DNA of 21,599 bases from Deltaproteobacteria bacterium (GCA_024644775.1 JAHEHB010000033.1:1-21599); one strand, 5' to 3'; shown: positions 8,317-16,643, counted from the first letter of the stretch. Notes: generated by a model not told the origin, from the letters alone. Made by a program: numbers and translations.

Positions 8317-8943
8317 TCAATAAATTGAAAGTTCGAGAGCCTCCTCCTTCGAGGAAACGCAAATACCCAAATCACGCAATAGGCCATTTTCAATGCTGTA
8401 AATCCAGCCATGAACTGATAACGATATACCCTCACCCCATGCATCTTGAACCATCGTCGTGTTGGCAACATTCTTAACCTGTTTTTCAACGTTTAATTCG
8501 CACAGACGATTTATCCTCTGTGTATCATCGCTAACCGAATCGATTTCTTCAGCATGCTCCTGATATAAATCGCGGATATTGCGCAGCCAATTGTCAATCA
8601 ACCCGTGCGGCTTATCTTCTATCGCGGCTTTAACACCGCCGCAACCATAATGCCCGCAGACAATGACATGCTTTACCTTCAGAACTTCAACGGCGTACTG
8701 CAAAACAGACAAGCAGTTCATATCCGTGTGAATTACCAGATTGGCGACATTACGATGCACAAACAGCTCGCCCGGCAGCAAGCCGACTATATCGTTGGCC
8801 GGCACACGACTATCGGAACAGCCAATCCATAGATAATCAGGCGACTGTTGAAGCGCCAATCTCTTGAAAAAATCGGGTCGACTCTTTGTTGTCTGTTCCG
8901 CCCATTTTCTGTTATTTTCGAATAATTGCGGAAGGGTTTTCAC
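8317..8943 (-). CDS. can: Beta-class carbonic anhydrase
   Basis: A 208-residue enzyme interconverting carbon dioxide and bicarbonate in the cytoplasm. The zinc ligands are Cys42, His98 and Cys101, with the Asp44-Arg46 pair in GCSDSRVP (41-48) and CGHYGCGG (96-103). These are the same positions as in E. coli Can. The PGELFVHRNVANLV segment (57-70) and SVHGWIYSIENGLL (176-189) also fit. The start is GTG (8941-8943), supported by GGAGG six bases upstream; the nearby ATG at 8959-8961 is out of frame. It is the first gene of the run leading to FNT, UGP and the MscK-like channel. The 145 bases upstream probably hold the operon promoter. Confidence 0.95.
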   Translation of the reverse strand: MKTLPQLFENNRKWAEQTTKSRPDFFKRLALQQSPDYLWIGCSDSRVPANDIVGLLPGELFVHRNVANLVIHTDMNCLSVLQYAVEVLKVKHVIVCGHYGCGGVKAAIEDKPHGLIDNWLRNIRDLYQEHAEEIDSVSDDTQRINRLCELNVEKQVKNVANTTMVQDAWGEGISLSVHGWIYSIENGLLRDLGICVSSKEEALELSIY

Positions 8944-8949
8944 TTCTTG

Positions 8950-8954
8950 CCTCC
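8950..8954 (-). promoter_or_regulatory. Ribosome binding site for the GTG start of carbonic anhydrase
   Basis: A perfect GGAGG on the minus strand lies six bases before GTG 8943. It justifies this non-ATG start. Confidence 0.65.
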
Positions 8955-9056
8955 GACGAACATGATACTAAAAATTGAGGAAATTAAGCTATCCGTAAAC
9001 TTCATAGAACCAAAATCACCGATGCGGTCAAAAAGTTAAGTACCTTTTTGCTATAA

Positions 9057-9075
9057 TTGACGGCCGGACCGTCAA
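9057..9075 (-). terminator. Hairpin after the CorC-like gene, possible terminator
   Basis: A perfect seven-base-pair stem TTGACGG/CCGTCAA with a five-base loop lies 13 bases past the stop of the downstream CNNM/CorC gene. The trailing sequence on the minus strand is only weakly T-rich (TTATAG), so it may be a 3' stabiliser or a weak terminator instead of a full intrinsic terminator. Confidence 0.35.
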
Positions 9076-9088
9076 GAAGAATAAAAAA

Positions 9089-10321
9089 TTACAAGGTCAC
9101 CCGGACTTTCTGAATCGCCTGTGGCGTGCTGCTTTCGATTGTGAAAATTATTCCTCTTGCCTTGATGGTCGTCCCAGGGGGCGGTATGTCACCTGCCTTT
9201 TCCAATAGAAACCCGGCAAGCGTTGCATATTTGCCCCTGGGGAGTCGAATCCCCAGTTCTTCCTCTAAGTTATGGATCTCGATACCGGCACTGACGAGAA
9301 GCTCCTTTGGGGAAACCCTGAAAACCTTTTTCAATAATGGCATCTTGCTATCGTACTCGTCCTCTATGTCTTCGACGACCTCTTCCATGATATCTTCGAT
9401 GGTAATAAACCCAACCGCACCACCATATTCATTCACCACAACTGTTACCAGATCGCGATCTTTGAGCAGTTCCATCATCAGCTCGCTGATGTTCTTGGCC
9501 ATGGGCACGTAGCGGACAGGCCGGACATAGCGCTGGATCGATTCTTCCGAATCAGCGTTCAAAATGTCAAGGGCGTTTAGAACCCCCGTCAATCGATCAA
9601 TCCGTTCATCGTAGACCGGCAACCGGATATGGGCGCTTTCGCCAGCCAGTTTGGCGGCTTGGCCGCAATTTGCGCCTTTCTCGATAGCCACAACATCGAT
9701 GAGCGGTACCATGATCTCATGGGTAGTAATTTCTGAAAAATTGAACATACGGCGAATCATGTCCTTCTCTTCGGACTGGATATCCCCTCTCTCTCCCGGC
9801 ATTTGCAACATCGTGAGAATCTCTTCGCGCAGGGTAAAGGGGTTTTGATGCTGGGTTTTAGACAACTTGGTAAAAAACTTTGTTATGAAAGAAAAAACAA
9901 CCAATAACGGGAAAAAAACATAAGCGGAGAAACGAAGCCCAAAGATGGTATAAGGCGTGATATCATCGGCACGTTCCTGGAAGACGCTCTTCGGTATGAT
10001 CTCTCCGAAAATCCAGATAAGCGGCGCAACCAACCCGACGGCCAGCCAACTGCCCTTTTCGCCAAACAATTGGATCATCGTTGCCGTGACAACGGTTGTG
10101 TTCGTAACCACTGCAATATTCGTCCCCACCAAGGTCGTGGATAGGAGCCACTCGGGTTTTTTTAACATTTCCAGGGCGAGTTTTGCACCGCGAGATCCTT
10201 TGGCAGCCTTATGACGCAGCTTAATTTGATCTGCGCTTACCACGCCTATCTCGGAGCCGGAAAAAAATCCTTCCAGCAACAGACATACGCCCATAATTGT
10301 AAATGTCCAGAAAAGGTTCAT
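9089..10321 (-). CDS. CNNM/CorC-type membrane protein with CBS pair (HlyC/CorC family)
   Basis: A 410-residue protein of the family implicated in magnesium or cobalt export and divalent-cation tolerance. The CNNM membrane domain (about 1-155) has FFSGSEIGVVSA (19-30) and GEIIPKS (106-112). Two CBS motifs follow: RLPVYDERIDRLTGVLNA (233-250) and NEYGGAVGFITIEDIMEEV (297-315). A CorC_HlyC C-terminal domain covers about 333-410. All family elements are present. The start has only a weak GAAGA ribosome site. It lies 62 bases downstream of a second, divergent member of the same family, so they are probably one transcript. Annotation as haemolysin is historical; no haemolytic role should be assumed. 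Confidence 0.9.
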   Translation of the reverse strand: MNLFWTFTIMGVCLLLEGFFSGSEIGVVSADQIKLRHKAAKGSRGAKLALEMLKKPEWLLSTTLVGTNIAVVTNTTVVTATMIQLFGEKGSWLAVGLVAPLIWIFGEIIPKSVFQERADDITPYTIFGLRFSAYVFFPLLVVFSFITKFFTKLSKTQHQNPFTLREEILTMLQMPGERGDIQSEEKDMIRRMFNFSEITTHEIMVPLIDVVAIEKGANCGQAAKLAGESAHIRLPVYDERIDRLTGVLNALDILNADSEESIQRYVRPVRYVPMAKNISELMMELLKDRDLVTVVVNEYGGAVGFITIEDIMEEVVEDIEDEYDSKMPLLKKVFRVSPKELLVSAGIEIHNLEEELGIRLPRGKYATLAGFLLEKAGDIPPPGTTIKARGIIFTIESSTPQAIQKVRVTL

Positions 10322-10383
10322 ATCTTCAATATGTTAATTGATTGTCCCTGCGGAAATAACAGCCTGCAACTTAACTGAATCCT

Positions 10384-11721
10384 TCATTGGTTCTCTTCTT
10401 GCTTTTGGTTAGGCAGCTTACAAGTATCGACTTGAATATCCGCAGAAGTTTCTCTTTCCTTTCCAATACGTTCGAACTGAACTTTTTTGATGCGATTCTC
10501 TCCAATATCCGTGAAAGTGAATTTAAAACCAGCGAGTTCCAAAGTCGCTCCCTCGGGAGGCAGCTCCCCGTAGTGATGAAGAAGTACGCCACCGATGGTT
10601 TCGCCCCGATGGACGGATAAGTCTGTCCCTATTTTGGAATTGAAATCACTGATGGGCATTCTGCCCTCAGATTCGAAGCAACCATTACCAAGATCCTTGA
10701 TGTGGACCTGACGAATTGTATCCGAAGAACTGTGGATTTGACCGAAGATACATTCTAGTAGATCTTCCATAGTCACCAAACCGGTGACACCACCGTATTC
10801 GTCAACGGTAAGGGCAATGGATTGCCTTCGTTCGCGGAAGGTGCGAAACAGTTTCACTGCTGATTTGGATTCGGGCACGAAGTAAGGTTTTCGCAATAGT
10901 TTGTAAAACCCCTGTGCCTCTTCCGATACCTTTTTGATGTTAATCCCGAGCAAGTCTCTGACATGCAAAATTCCGGAAATATTGTCTCTTCGGCCCTGAT
11001 AGATGGGAATCTTTGTGTAGCGGGTACGCGATACCTCTGCAACAACCTGGGATAGCGGCATGTCAATTGGAAGTGCGAAAATATCGGATCGCAACGTCAC
11101 GATGTCTTCCAAGCGTTTGTTGCCGAAATCGAAAATGTGATCGATGAATCGTGCCTCCAGACAGTCCAACGCACCTTCTCCCACGGCTGCATAAGCCAGT
11201 GTGCGCACCATATCCTCTGTAATAATATTACCGCCGGAAGGCTTTTTGCCGATTATACGCTTGATAAATAAATCTGACACTCGACGGACTATCCACCGCA
11301 GGGGCTTTGTAATCCGGGCAAAGAGTTCGAGAGGATAGCTTTGAAAACTGGAAAAAGCCGCATTATGATAAATCGCCAAGGTCTTCGGAGTAATTTCACC
11401 CACCAACAGCAGCAGGGGTACCATGACAAAGAGGTTCATCCACTTGTTCTCATCGCCGAATAAATCGATCAGAATGGCTACAGAAATCGCCGAGGCGGTA
11501 ACATTGACCAATTCATTGCCGATAAGTATGGTAACGATCAATCGCCGCGGCCGACTCAACATTTGTTGGATGAGGCCGATCCGTGGATGGTTGTCTCGAC
11601 GCATCTGTTCAAGTTTTGAACTGCTGAGTGAGAATAGAGCGGTTTCAGAACTGGAAAAAAAGGCGGACAGACCCAACAGGATGAAAAACATGGCGATTTG
11701 AAACCATAATGTCAGATCCAT
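10384..11721 (-). CDS. CNNM/CorC-type membrane protein with CBS pair, second paralogue
   Basis: A 445-residue paralogue of the next gene. The membrane domain carries FFSSSETALFSLSSSKLEQM (21-40) and GEITPKT (108-114). The CBS pair includes IPIYQGRRDNISGILHVRDL (238-257) and VDEYGGVTGLVTMEDLLE (306-323), with a CorC_HlyC domain at about 343-420. The C-terminus ends in a polar Gln/Glu-rich tail that its neighbour lacks. The two share motif layout but little residue-level identity by eye, so this is not a recent duplication. ATG 11719-11721 was chosen over the in-frame GTG six bases upstream, because AAGGAG lies eight bases before the ATG and would abut the GTG. Tandem CNNM/CorC genes are common in Desulfobacterota, and the members may form hetero-oligomers (inference). 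Confidence 0.9.
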   Translation of the reverse strand: MDLTLWFQIAMFFILLGLSAFFSSSETALFSLSSSKLEQMRRDNHPRIGLIQQMLSRPRRLIVTILIGNELVNVTASAISVAILIDLFGDENKWMNLFVMVPLLLLVGEITPKTLAIYHNAAFSSFQSYPLELFARITKPLRWIVRRVSDLFIKRIIGKKPSGGNIITEDMVRTLAYAAVGEGALDCLEARFIDHIFDFGNKRLEDIVTLRSDIFALPIDMPLSQVVAEVSRTRYTKIPIYQGRRDNISGILHVRDLLGINIKKVSEEAQGFYKLLRKPYFVPESKSAVKLFRTFRERRQSIALTVDEYGGVTGLVTMEDLLECIFGQIHSSSDTIRQVHIKDLGNGCFESEGRMPISDFNSKIGTDLSVHRGETIGGVLLHHYGELPPEGATLELAGFKFTFTDIGENRIKKVQFERIGKERETSADIQVDTCKLPNQKQEENQ

Positions 11722-11729
11722 AAACACCT

Positions 11730-11735
11730 CTCCTT
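11730..11735 (-). promoter_or_regulatory. Ribosome binding site deciding the second CorC-like start
   Basis: AAGGAG on the minus strand sits eight bases from ATG 11721. For the alternative GTG at 11727 it would be only two bases away, too close to work. Confidence 0.6.
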
Positions 11736-11784
11736 ACGTTCAATGATAAACAAATGTATTAAGAACTTGCTTCCCCTTGAATGA

Positions 11785-11813
11785 AATACGTTAATTATCA
11801 AGTTGTGTGTCAA
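11785..11813 (-). promoter_or_regulatory. Possible sigma-70-like promoter for the CorC-like pair
   Basis: A perfect TTGACA (11808-11813, minus strand) is followed after 17 bases by a poor -10 candidate CGTATT (11785-11790). Position and AT-rich surroundings suit a promoter about 65 bases before the start, but the -10 matches only three of six bases. Confidence 0.3.
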
Positions 11814-11924
11814 TCGTAGAAACGATGATAATTATTCGGCTTTGCTGCATATCCAATGACAGATTTCAAACGATTGATGGTTTTCATGTTGGTCGTTTTC
11901 AGGGAATCAATGGTATTTTATTTT

Positions 11925-13991
11925 TTAGAGATTTGCTCCAACTTTTACCGGAAGCTCTTTTCTGACGGCCCACTCCGTCCAACCCGCACCGTACCAAAAT
12001 ACCTGTTTATATTTTAGGATGTATTTCAGCACAAAATAGGTCTGACTCGCTTGATGCCCGGTGCGGCAATGAACAATGACGGGGGTTTCTTTTAAAGGGA
12101 TCAGCTTGGCATAAGTCGTTTGAAGATCCGAAATCGATCTCAGCGTGGAAAAAGAGTCGATTTTTATCAAATCCTCTGTAAAGGGTCGATTGAGTGCTCC
12201 CGGAATATGCCCTGCACGCGCTTCATCGGATTTTTTCCCGGTGTAATAATCGACGGGCCGCACATCCAGAATCTTGGTAACCTTTTTTTGCATATAAGAA
12301 AAGACTTCGTCTGCAGATAACGTGAAGGTATCTTTTTCAGAGGCGGATGGATAGGTCGTCGTCGTTATTTTCGGAAGCTCGGCATCCGTCTGCCGCTTTT
12401 CGGATATCCATTTGTCAAAACCCCCTTCAAGAATCCCAAATCGCCGATGGACAAGGCGATCAAAGACCATTCCAATCAGTGTGGCATCCCTGATACGATC
12501 TCCCCCGTAAACCAAAACTACCGTATCGGTGGGCAATATTCCCATCAAAGACAGTTTTTCCGCTAGAATCTTAGATGGAAACAGCATGGATGGAATGCCC
12601 CCCACGACACCTCGGAAACTTTCCGGGGATATGGATATCGAATTTGGAATATGATTCCTGTTGTAGTCGGGTTGATCCCGGCAGTCGATGATCTTCAATT
12701 CCCTATGTTGCAAGTTTTCAGCGAGCCATTCGGTCTTTATTAGCGTTGGAAGTGTCTCTTGAGATTTTATGGCTTGAGCAGCGACGGCTTCCTCTTCTCG
12801 TCCATAAAAGTAGGTGCGCCATCGATTGACCTTATTTGTAGAATCCTCCGATAAGGGTCCTGTGCGAAGAGACACCGGCTTTAAACATCGATCGATAAAG
12901 CCTGTTAAACCGTCTGTCAGGATGAATACATTGGCAAAGCCCATTCGGAACAACGCATCCCGGGCCTGTGCGGGATGGGTCATGCCATTTGAATAAAGTA
13001 CAATTTTCTGTGCGGATTTATTCTTTTCGGCAAAGACCGGTAAATCCGGCAGTTGAATGTTTACAGCCCCCCGTATGTGAAACTGCCGGTATTCTTGGGA
13101 CGGCCTCACATCGATAACCCAAATACCAGGAGCACCGCTGATGAGGTAATCAGCAAGCTCTTCGGGCTCCACATGATCTTGGCCGGAAGCAACGGCTTCA
13201 AAAAGGTTTTTTTCAGAAACAGGAGGCGCCTCTGCAACCGGTGGTACGGCGGCAGGTTCGGTCTGTGCCGTTTTTGCCGGTGGTTGGGATGGGAGTAGAA
13301 AAAGAGAGCCTGCAACAACAATTAAAGCAAGGCTAAAGGATTTTAAAAATGGACTGTTCAGATATCGGTCCTTTTTGGTTGCCGAGCCGAATTTTTTCTC
13401 CACCGCTTCAGCTGCCCAAAAACAGCACACCGCAATTGCGGTGAATAAAAAGGCAAATCCGGTTTTGGAAAGGCCAAGTGTGGTGTGAACAAATGCAACA
13501 CCCGCAGAACCGAAATTGTTCTGACTGCTTTCCCCCCAGGTGTAAAGAGGTTTAATAACGGAATACAGTTCATTAAAAAGAATGCTGCCCGCAATGGCTC
13601 CTGCGAAGAAGACAGCGGCATCGATTTTTCCGGAGGCAATACCCACAGCCGCCGTACCGGGACACCATCCGCCCATGACAAATCCCGCGCCGAACAAGAG
13701 TCCTGCAACGATGTAGGTACCGTAGTAGGTTTTCATAAGGTAGACCTGGTCGGACAAATCGATCCAGCCCAGCGAGATACAAATGGAAAGCCCCAGCATG
13801 GCGGTCAGCAGAGCGCTGAACATCACTTTCAGAACCGACATGTCCTTCAAGTAGAAAATACCGGCCAGACGTTTTGAGCTGCCGAAACCGGCCCGTTCAA
13901 GCGCCAATCCGAAAAACAGACCGATAACAAAGGCCGTAAAACATGCAACGCTCGAATCGAGGACTCCCAACCCGTAGAAGGTCTTAATCAT
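11925..13991 (-). CDS. YeeE/YedE sulfur-transport domain fused to three rhodanese domains
   Basis: A 688-residue protein. Residues 1-200 are a YeeE/YedE (PF04143-type) half-channel with LALERAGFGSS (28-38) and the signature GAGFVMGGWCPGTAAVGIAS (101-120), including Cys110. YeeE in other bacteria imports thiosulfate. After a last hydrophobic segment (about 217-234) and a Pro/Ala-rich linker (235-260) come three rhodanese-like domains: about 268-368, 415-535 and 555-685. The active-site cysteine is replaced by Ser334 in the first and Gly496 in the second. The third keeps HCRTGHQ with Cys642. A positive loop before the last helix (199-219) suggests the rhodaneses are periplasmic. The upstream gene overlaps by eight bases. 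ATG 13991 has GGGAGG seven bases upstream, so it is preferred over the longer frame. Likely role: sulfane-sulfur uptake coupled to transfer. Confidence 0.88.
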   Translation of the reverse strand: MIKTFYGLGVLDSSVACFTAFVIGLFFGLALERAGFGSSKRLAGIFYLKDMSVLKVMFSALLTAMLGLSICISLGWIDLSDQVYLMKTYYGTYIVAGLLFGAGFVMGGWCPGTAAVGIASGKIDAAVFFAGAIAGSILFNELYSVIKPLYTWGESSQNNFGSAGVAFVHTTLGLSKTGFAFLFTAIAVCCFWAAEAVEKKFGSATKKDRYLNSPFLKSFSLALIVVAGSLFLLPSQPPAKTAQTEPAAVPPVAEAPPVSEKNLFEAVASGQDHVEPEELADYLISGAPGIWVIDVRPSQEYRQFHIRGAVNIQLPDLPVFAEKNKSAQKIVLYSNGMTHPAQARDALFRMGFANVFILTDGLTGFIDRCLKPVSLRTGPLSEDSTNKVNRWRTYFYGREEEAVAAQAIKSQETLPTLIKTEWLAENLQHRELKIIDCRDQPDYNRNHIPNSISISPESFRGVVGGIPSMLFPSKILAEKLSLMGILPTDTVVLVYGGDRIRDATLIGMVFDRLVHRRFGILEGGFDKWISEKRQTDAELPKITTTTYPSASEKDTFTLSADEVFSYMQKKVTKILDVRPVDYYTGKKSDEARAGHIPGALNRPFTEDLIKIDSFSTLRSISDLQTTYAKLIPLKETPVIVHCRTGHQASQTYFVLKYILKYKQVFWYGAGWTEWAVRKELPVKVGANL

Positions 13992-14496
13992 TCCATTGCC
14001 TCCCAACAAAAAAAGCGGCCGTATATCCGCCTGCAAATAAGCATATCAAAAAGACAATACTTCCGGTCAGCAGCAGCGCACCGCCGCTTAGCGCCTGTCC
14101 CGATGTACATCCTCCGGCCAATCGACTGGCAAATCCGACCAATACGCCCCCGGCCAGTGAAAAAGCCACACGTATCCCAATCGATGCGGATTTTCCTCTT
14201 TCAAGGCCGAAAGACACCCGTTTATTCGATACCACCGAGAACAAGCCACCGAGGAATATGCCGATAAGCATATACACCAGATAATAGTTAAGTGGATTGT
14301 TCCCCCATGCACCGAAATATTCACTGGCATGCGTGTGGGAAGGGACCAAGAAGCCTTCAATATATGCGGCCAATCGAGCCAGTCCGCCGGATGCGCCCAA
14401 GCCTGCTCCCAATAGGAGAAACGAAGCCAAAAGAACAAGCCCTAACATAACCCCGGTAAGATAGGGATTTGAATATCGACTGTTTTTTTCATCCAT
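13984..14496 (-). CDS. YeeE/YedE family half-size sulfur transporter
   Basis: A 170-residue membrane protein with about four hydrophobic segments. The family signature is GFASRLAGGCTSGQALSGGA (121-140) with conserved Cys130. Full-length YeeE proteins are about 350 residues and contain two such halves. Here the halves are split: this gene supplies one, and the N-terminal domain of the next, rhodanese-fused gene supplies the other. The two genes overlap by eight bases. A short non-hydrophobic loop with VPSHTHASEYFGAWGNN (51-67) lies between the first and second helices. The start has AAAGGA about eight bases upstream. It follows the MBL-rhodanese gene by 38 bases, so all three are one operon. 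The cargo, probably thiosulfate or a related sulfur anion, is inferred from the family. Confidence 0.9.
   Translation of the reverse strand: MDEKNSRYSNPYLTGVMLGLVLLASFLLLGAGLGASGGLARLAAYIEGFLVPSHTHASEYFGAWGNNPLNYYLVYMLIGIFLGGLFSVVSNKRVSFGLERGKSASIGIRVAFSLAGGVLVGFASRLAGGCTSGQALSGGALLLTGSIVFLICLFAGGYTAAFFVGRQWND
13999..14004 (-). promoter_or_regulatory. Ribosome binding site fixing the YeeE-rhodanese start
   Basis: GGGAGG on the minus strand lies seven bases before ATG 13991, inside the last codons of the upstream YeeE half-gene. It implies an eight-base overlap and coupled translation. Confidence 0.65.
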
Positions 14497-14534
14497 TTAA
14501 ATTGTCCTTTTACCTTTTCATTTGGATGATAAAC

Positions 14535-16568
14535 TTAACAACCCGCGCTTTTTTTCTTAGGCTTGGTCGGCTCCTGAGACGGTTGGGGTGTCGGCGCAGC
14601 CGGGGCAGGTGCTATAGCGGGAGCTGACGGCATGGATGATTTTATTTCAGGAACCGGTTGTATCGGCAGGGGAGAAATATTTTTTGCCACGCCCTCGGTT
14701 TCTGACCAGTACGCGGTCATGCCGCCATAGATGACTTTAATCGGCCGCTGGGTTTTCTGGGACAATATGCCGCCTACGGCCATGGCAATGGAGCCGTCCC
14801 GGTCCATAAGAACCAAGGGACCGGCCCCGGTAAGAAAGGCAGGATTGTTTATAAGTTCACCGATATCGACGTTTTTTGATCCGGGAATGTTAAAATCCTT
14901 AAAATATGCTGCCGGTCGTATATCGACCAAATCGAAAGTGCCCGGTAAATCCATCAGCATGCGCTTGAGATCTTCGGCGGATATTCGTTCAGGGAGCTTC
15001 ACCTGGATCTTAGGAGCAGTCTCGGCTGTATCGCCTTTTTTAATCCCTTCAAGCACGGGAAGGCCGGCTTGGATCCAAGCCTCGCTTCCGCCTTCAAGGC
15101 TTTGCGCTTTTTGGAAACCGACACGCTCAAGTATTCCGACCGCTAGACTGGAACGATAGGCAGAGTTGCACACCGTAACCACTGGCTCGGATGGATCGAG
15201 TTGCGCAGCTAATTTGGCGAGCCGGTTCAACGGCAAATTCAATACTTTTCCGATTCGAAGCCCCATCCACTCTTCGGGAAGGCGAACATCCACAATCATC
15301 GGGGCTTGTCCTTTCTGTATGAGATCATATAATTCACGAGGCGGAATCGAGGGGCTTGACCTTACGGGTAATGCTGCTTTTTTCCACGAATCCATTGTGA
15401 TGATTTTTCCGGTATATCCGACTCGATGAAGGCGAAAAACGGCTTCTTTCAGGCCGCCGGGCGATCCACAGAGGATGAGTTCCGCTCCCCATGGAACAAT
15501 GGTTCCCACCCAGTTTTCCAAACGGCCCCGGGCCGCAATATTGATGGCATTGGGAATATGACCGGATGTGTAGTCTGTTGCATCCCGAAGGTCCACAATG
15601 TAGTATTTTTCCGTATTCGCAAACGCCATATCCGGCTCGATTTCTGAAGGAAGCGGGGTATCCCAATGGACAACCGGCGGGCCTTCCCGATTCATTCGTG
15701 CATTGTGTTTAAAATATTGGGGTGCTTCGGGTAGGCCATCCAAAAGCGCGGTGATGAATTCCCGCTTGGTGGCGGATTTGAAATAGGGATTTGAAGCCTT
15801 TTCCTTTCCGATGGTCGAAAACGGCTCATCACTCAAATGGGCGCCGCATAGGGAGCCTGCCCCGTGTGCGGGAAAAATTTTGACGGCATCACCCAATTTG
15901 GAAAGCTTCTGATTCCAAGCGTCATAGACTGAAGATGCCAGCCAGGCAGCCGAAAGCGTCCCTTCCAATAGATCCGGCCTGCCTACGCTTCCGACAAACA
16001 GTACATCCCCTGTGAACATCAATAGTGGGGTATCCGGTTGGGTCTTATTGTAAACGACGGCACACATGCCGTCAGGGGTGTGTCCGGGGGTTTCGATAAA
16101 CTTTAGCGTTGCATCTCCAACTTGAATGGCACTGCCCTCTTTTAACGGATCGATTTTGTACTTGGCGCCGCTTTTTTCGCTTTGATAAACAGGACATCCC
16201 AAGGCATTTACCATTTCCATATGACCTGCAATAAAATCCGCATGGGAATGAGAGAGATAGACTCCGATAATGTTTACCGATTCTTTTTTGGCCGTATCAA
16301 GATATGTGAAGATGTCCCGGACCGGATCGACGACCAGAGCCTGTCCTTCGCTGATCAACATGTATGAATAGATGGACAACACCGGCAATTCGAATTGGAT
16401 GACTTTGAATCCGGAAAACTTGTAAGTATCCACCACCCTATGGCCGCTTGCTTCCTGGGTATGGCTCGCCGATTCGGAATCCTTGATCTGTGCGGCATAG
16501 ACCGGGGAAATTAAAAGACTTAGAATAATAAATACCGTAATTAGTATATAAGAATACTTCGCTCGCAT
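14535..16568 (-). CDS. Secreted MBL-fold persulfide-dioxygenase-like protein with three rhodanese domains
   Basis: A 677-residue protein. A signal peptide (1-26, cut near VYA-AQ) predicts export. The MBL domain (about 45-300) has SHSHADF (106-112), PGHTPDG (161-167), TGDVLFVGSVGRPDL (186-200) and PAHGAG (233-238). His107, His163 and Asp188 fit the mononuclear iron site of ETHE1/CstB-type persulfide dioxygenases. Phe112 replaces the last His of the usual HxHxDH, a change compatible with one metal. Three rhodanese domains follow: about 315-400 (Cys367), 405-510 (Cys467 in VTVCNSAYRSS) and 527-620 (Asp589 in place of Cys). A Pro/Ala-rich tail ends in KKKSAGC with a terminal cysteine. It is first in the cluster with two YeeE halves. 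Likely role: oxidation or transfer of persulfide sulfur in the envelope. In an anaerobe oxygen may not be the real acceptor, and hydrolase activity remains possible. Confidence 0.88.
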   Translation of the reverse strand: MRAKYSYILITVFIILSLLISPVYAAQIKDSESASHTQEASGHRVVDTYKFSGFKVIQFELPVLSIYSYMLISEGQALVVDPVRDIFTYLDTAKKESVNIIGVYLSHSHADFIAGHMEMVNALGCPVYQSEKSGAKYKIDPLKEGSAIQVGDATLKFIETPGHTPDGMCAVVYNKTQPDTPLLMFTGDVLFVGSVGRPDLLEGTLSAAWLASSVYDAWNQKLSKLGDAVKIFPAHGAGSLCGAHLSDEPFSTIGKEKASNPYFKSATKREFITALLDGLPEAPQYFKHNARMNREGPPVVHWDTPLPSEIEPDMAFANTEKYYIVDLRDATDYTSGHIPNAINIAARGRLENWVGTIVPWGAELILCGSPGGLKEAVFRLHRVGYTGKIITMDSWKKAALPVRSSPSIPPRELYDLIQKGQAPMIVDVRLPEEWMGLRIGKVLNLPLNRLAKLAAQLDPSEPVVTVCNSAYRSSLAVGILERVGFQKAQSLEGGSEAWIQAGLPVLEGIKKGDTAETAPKIQVKLPERISAEDLKRMLMDLPGTFDLVDIRPAAYFKDFNIPGSKNVDIGELINNPAFLTGAGPLVLMDRDGSIAMAVGGILSQKTQRPIKVIYGGMTAYWSETEGVAKNISPLPIQPVPEIKSSMPSAPAIAPAPAAPTPQPSQEPTKPKKKSAGC

Positions 16569-16643
16569 ACCTCCTCCTAAATATTAAAAAATTACGAAAA
16601 TATGTAATAAACTAAAGTAGAACCCAACAAAACCTTGACGATC

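Noticed and set aside
9003..9031. Promoter for the carbonic anhydrase operon (TTGACC, 17 bases, TCTATG on the minus strand).
   Set aside because: The -10 is poor and neither box is consensus; too weak to list as a feature.
16200..16260. MBL active site taken as dead because HSHADF lacks the last histidine of HxHxDH.
   Set aside because: Mononuclear iron persulfide dioxygenases use two His and one Asp (here His107, His163, Asp188), and Phe at this place is a recalled family variant.
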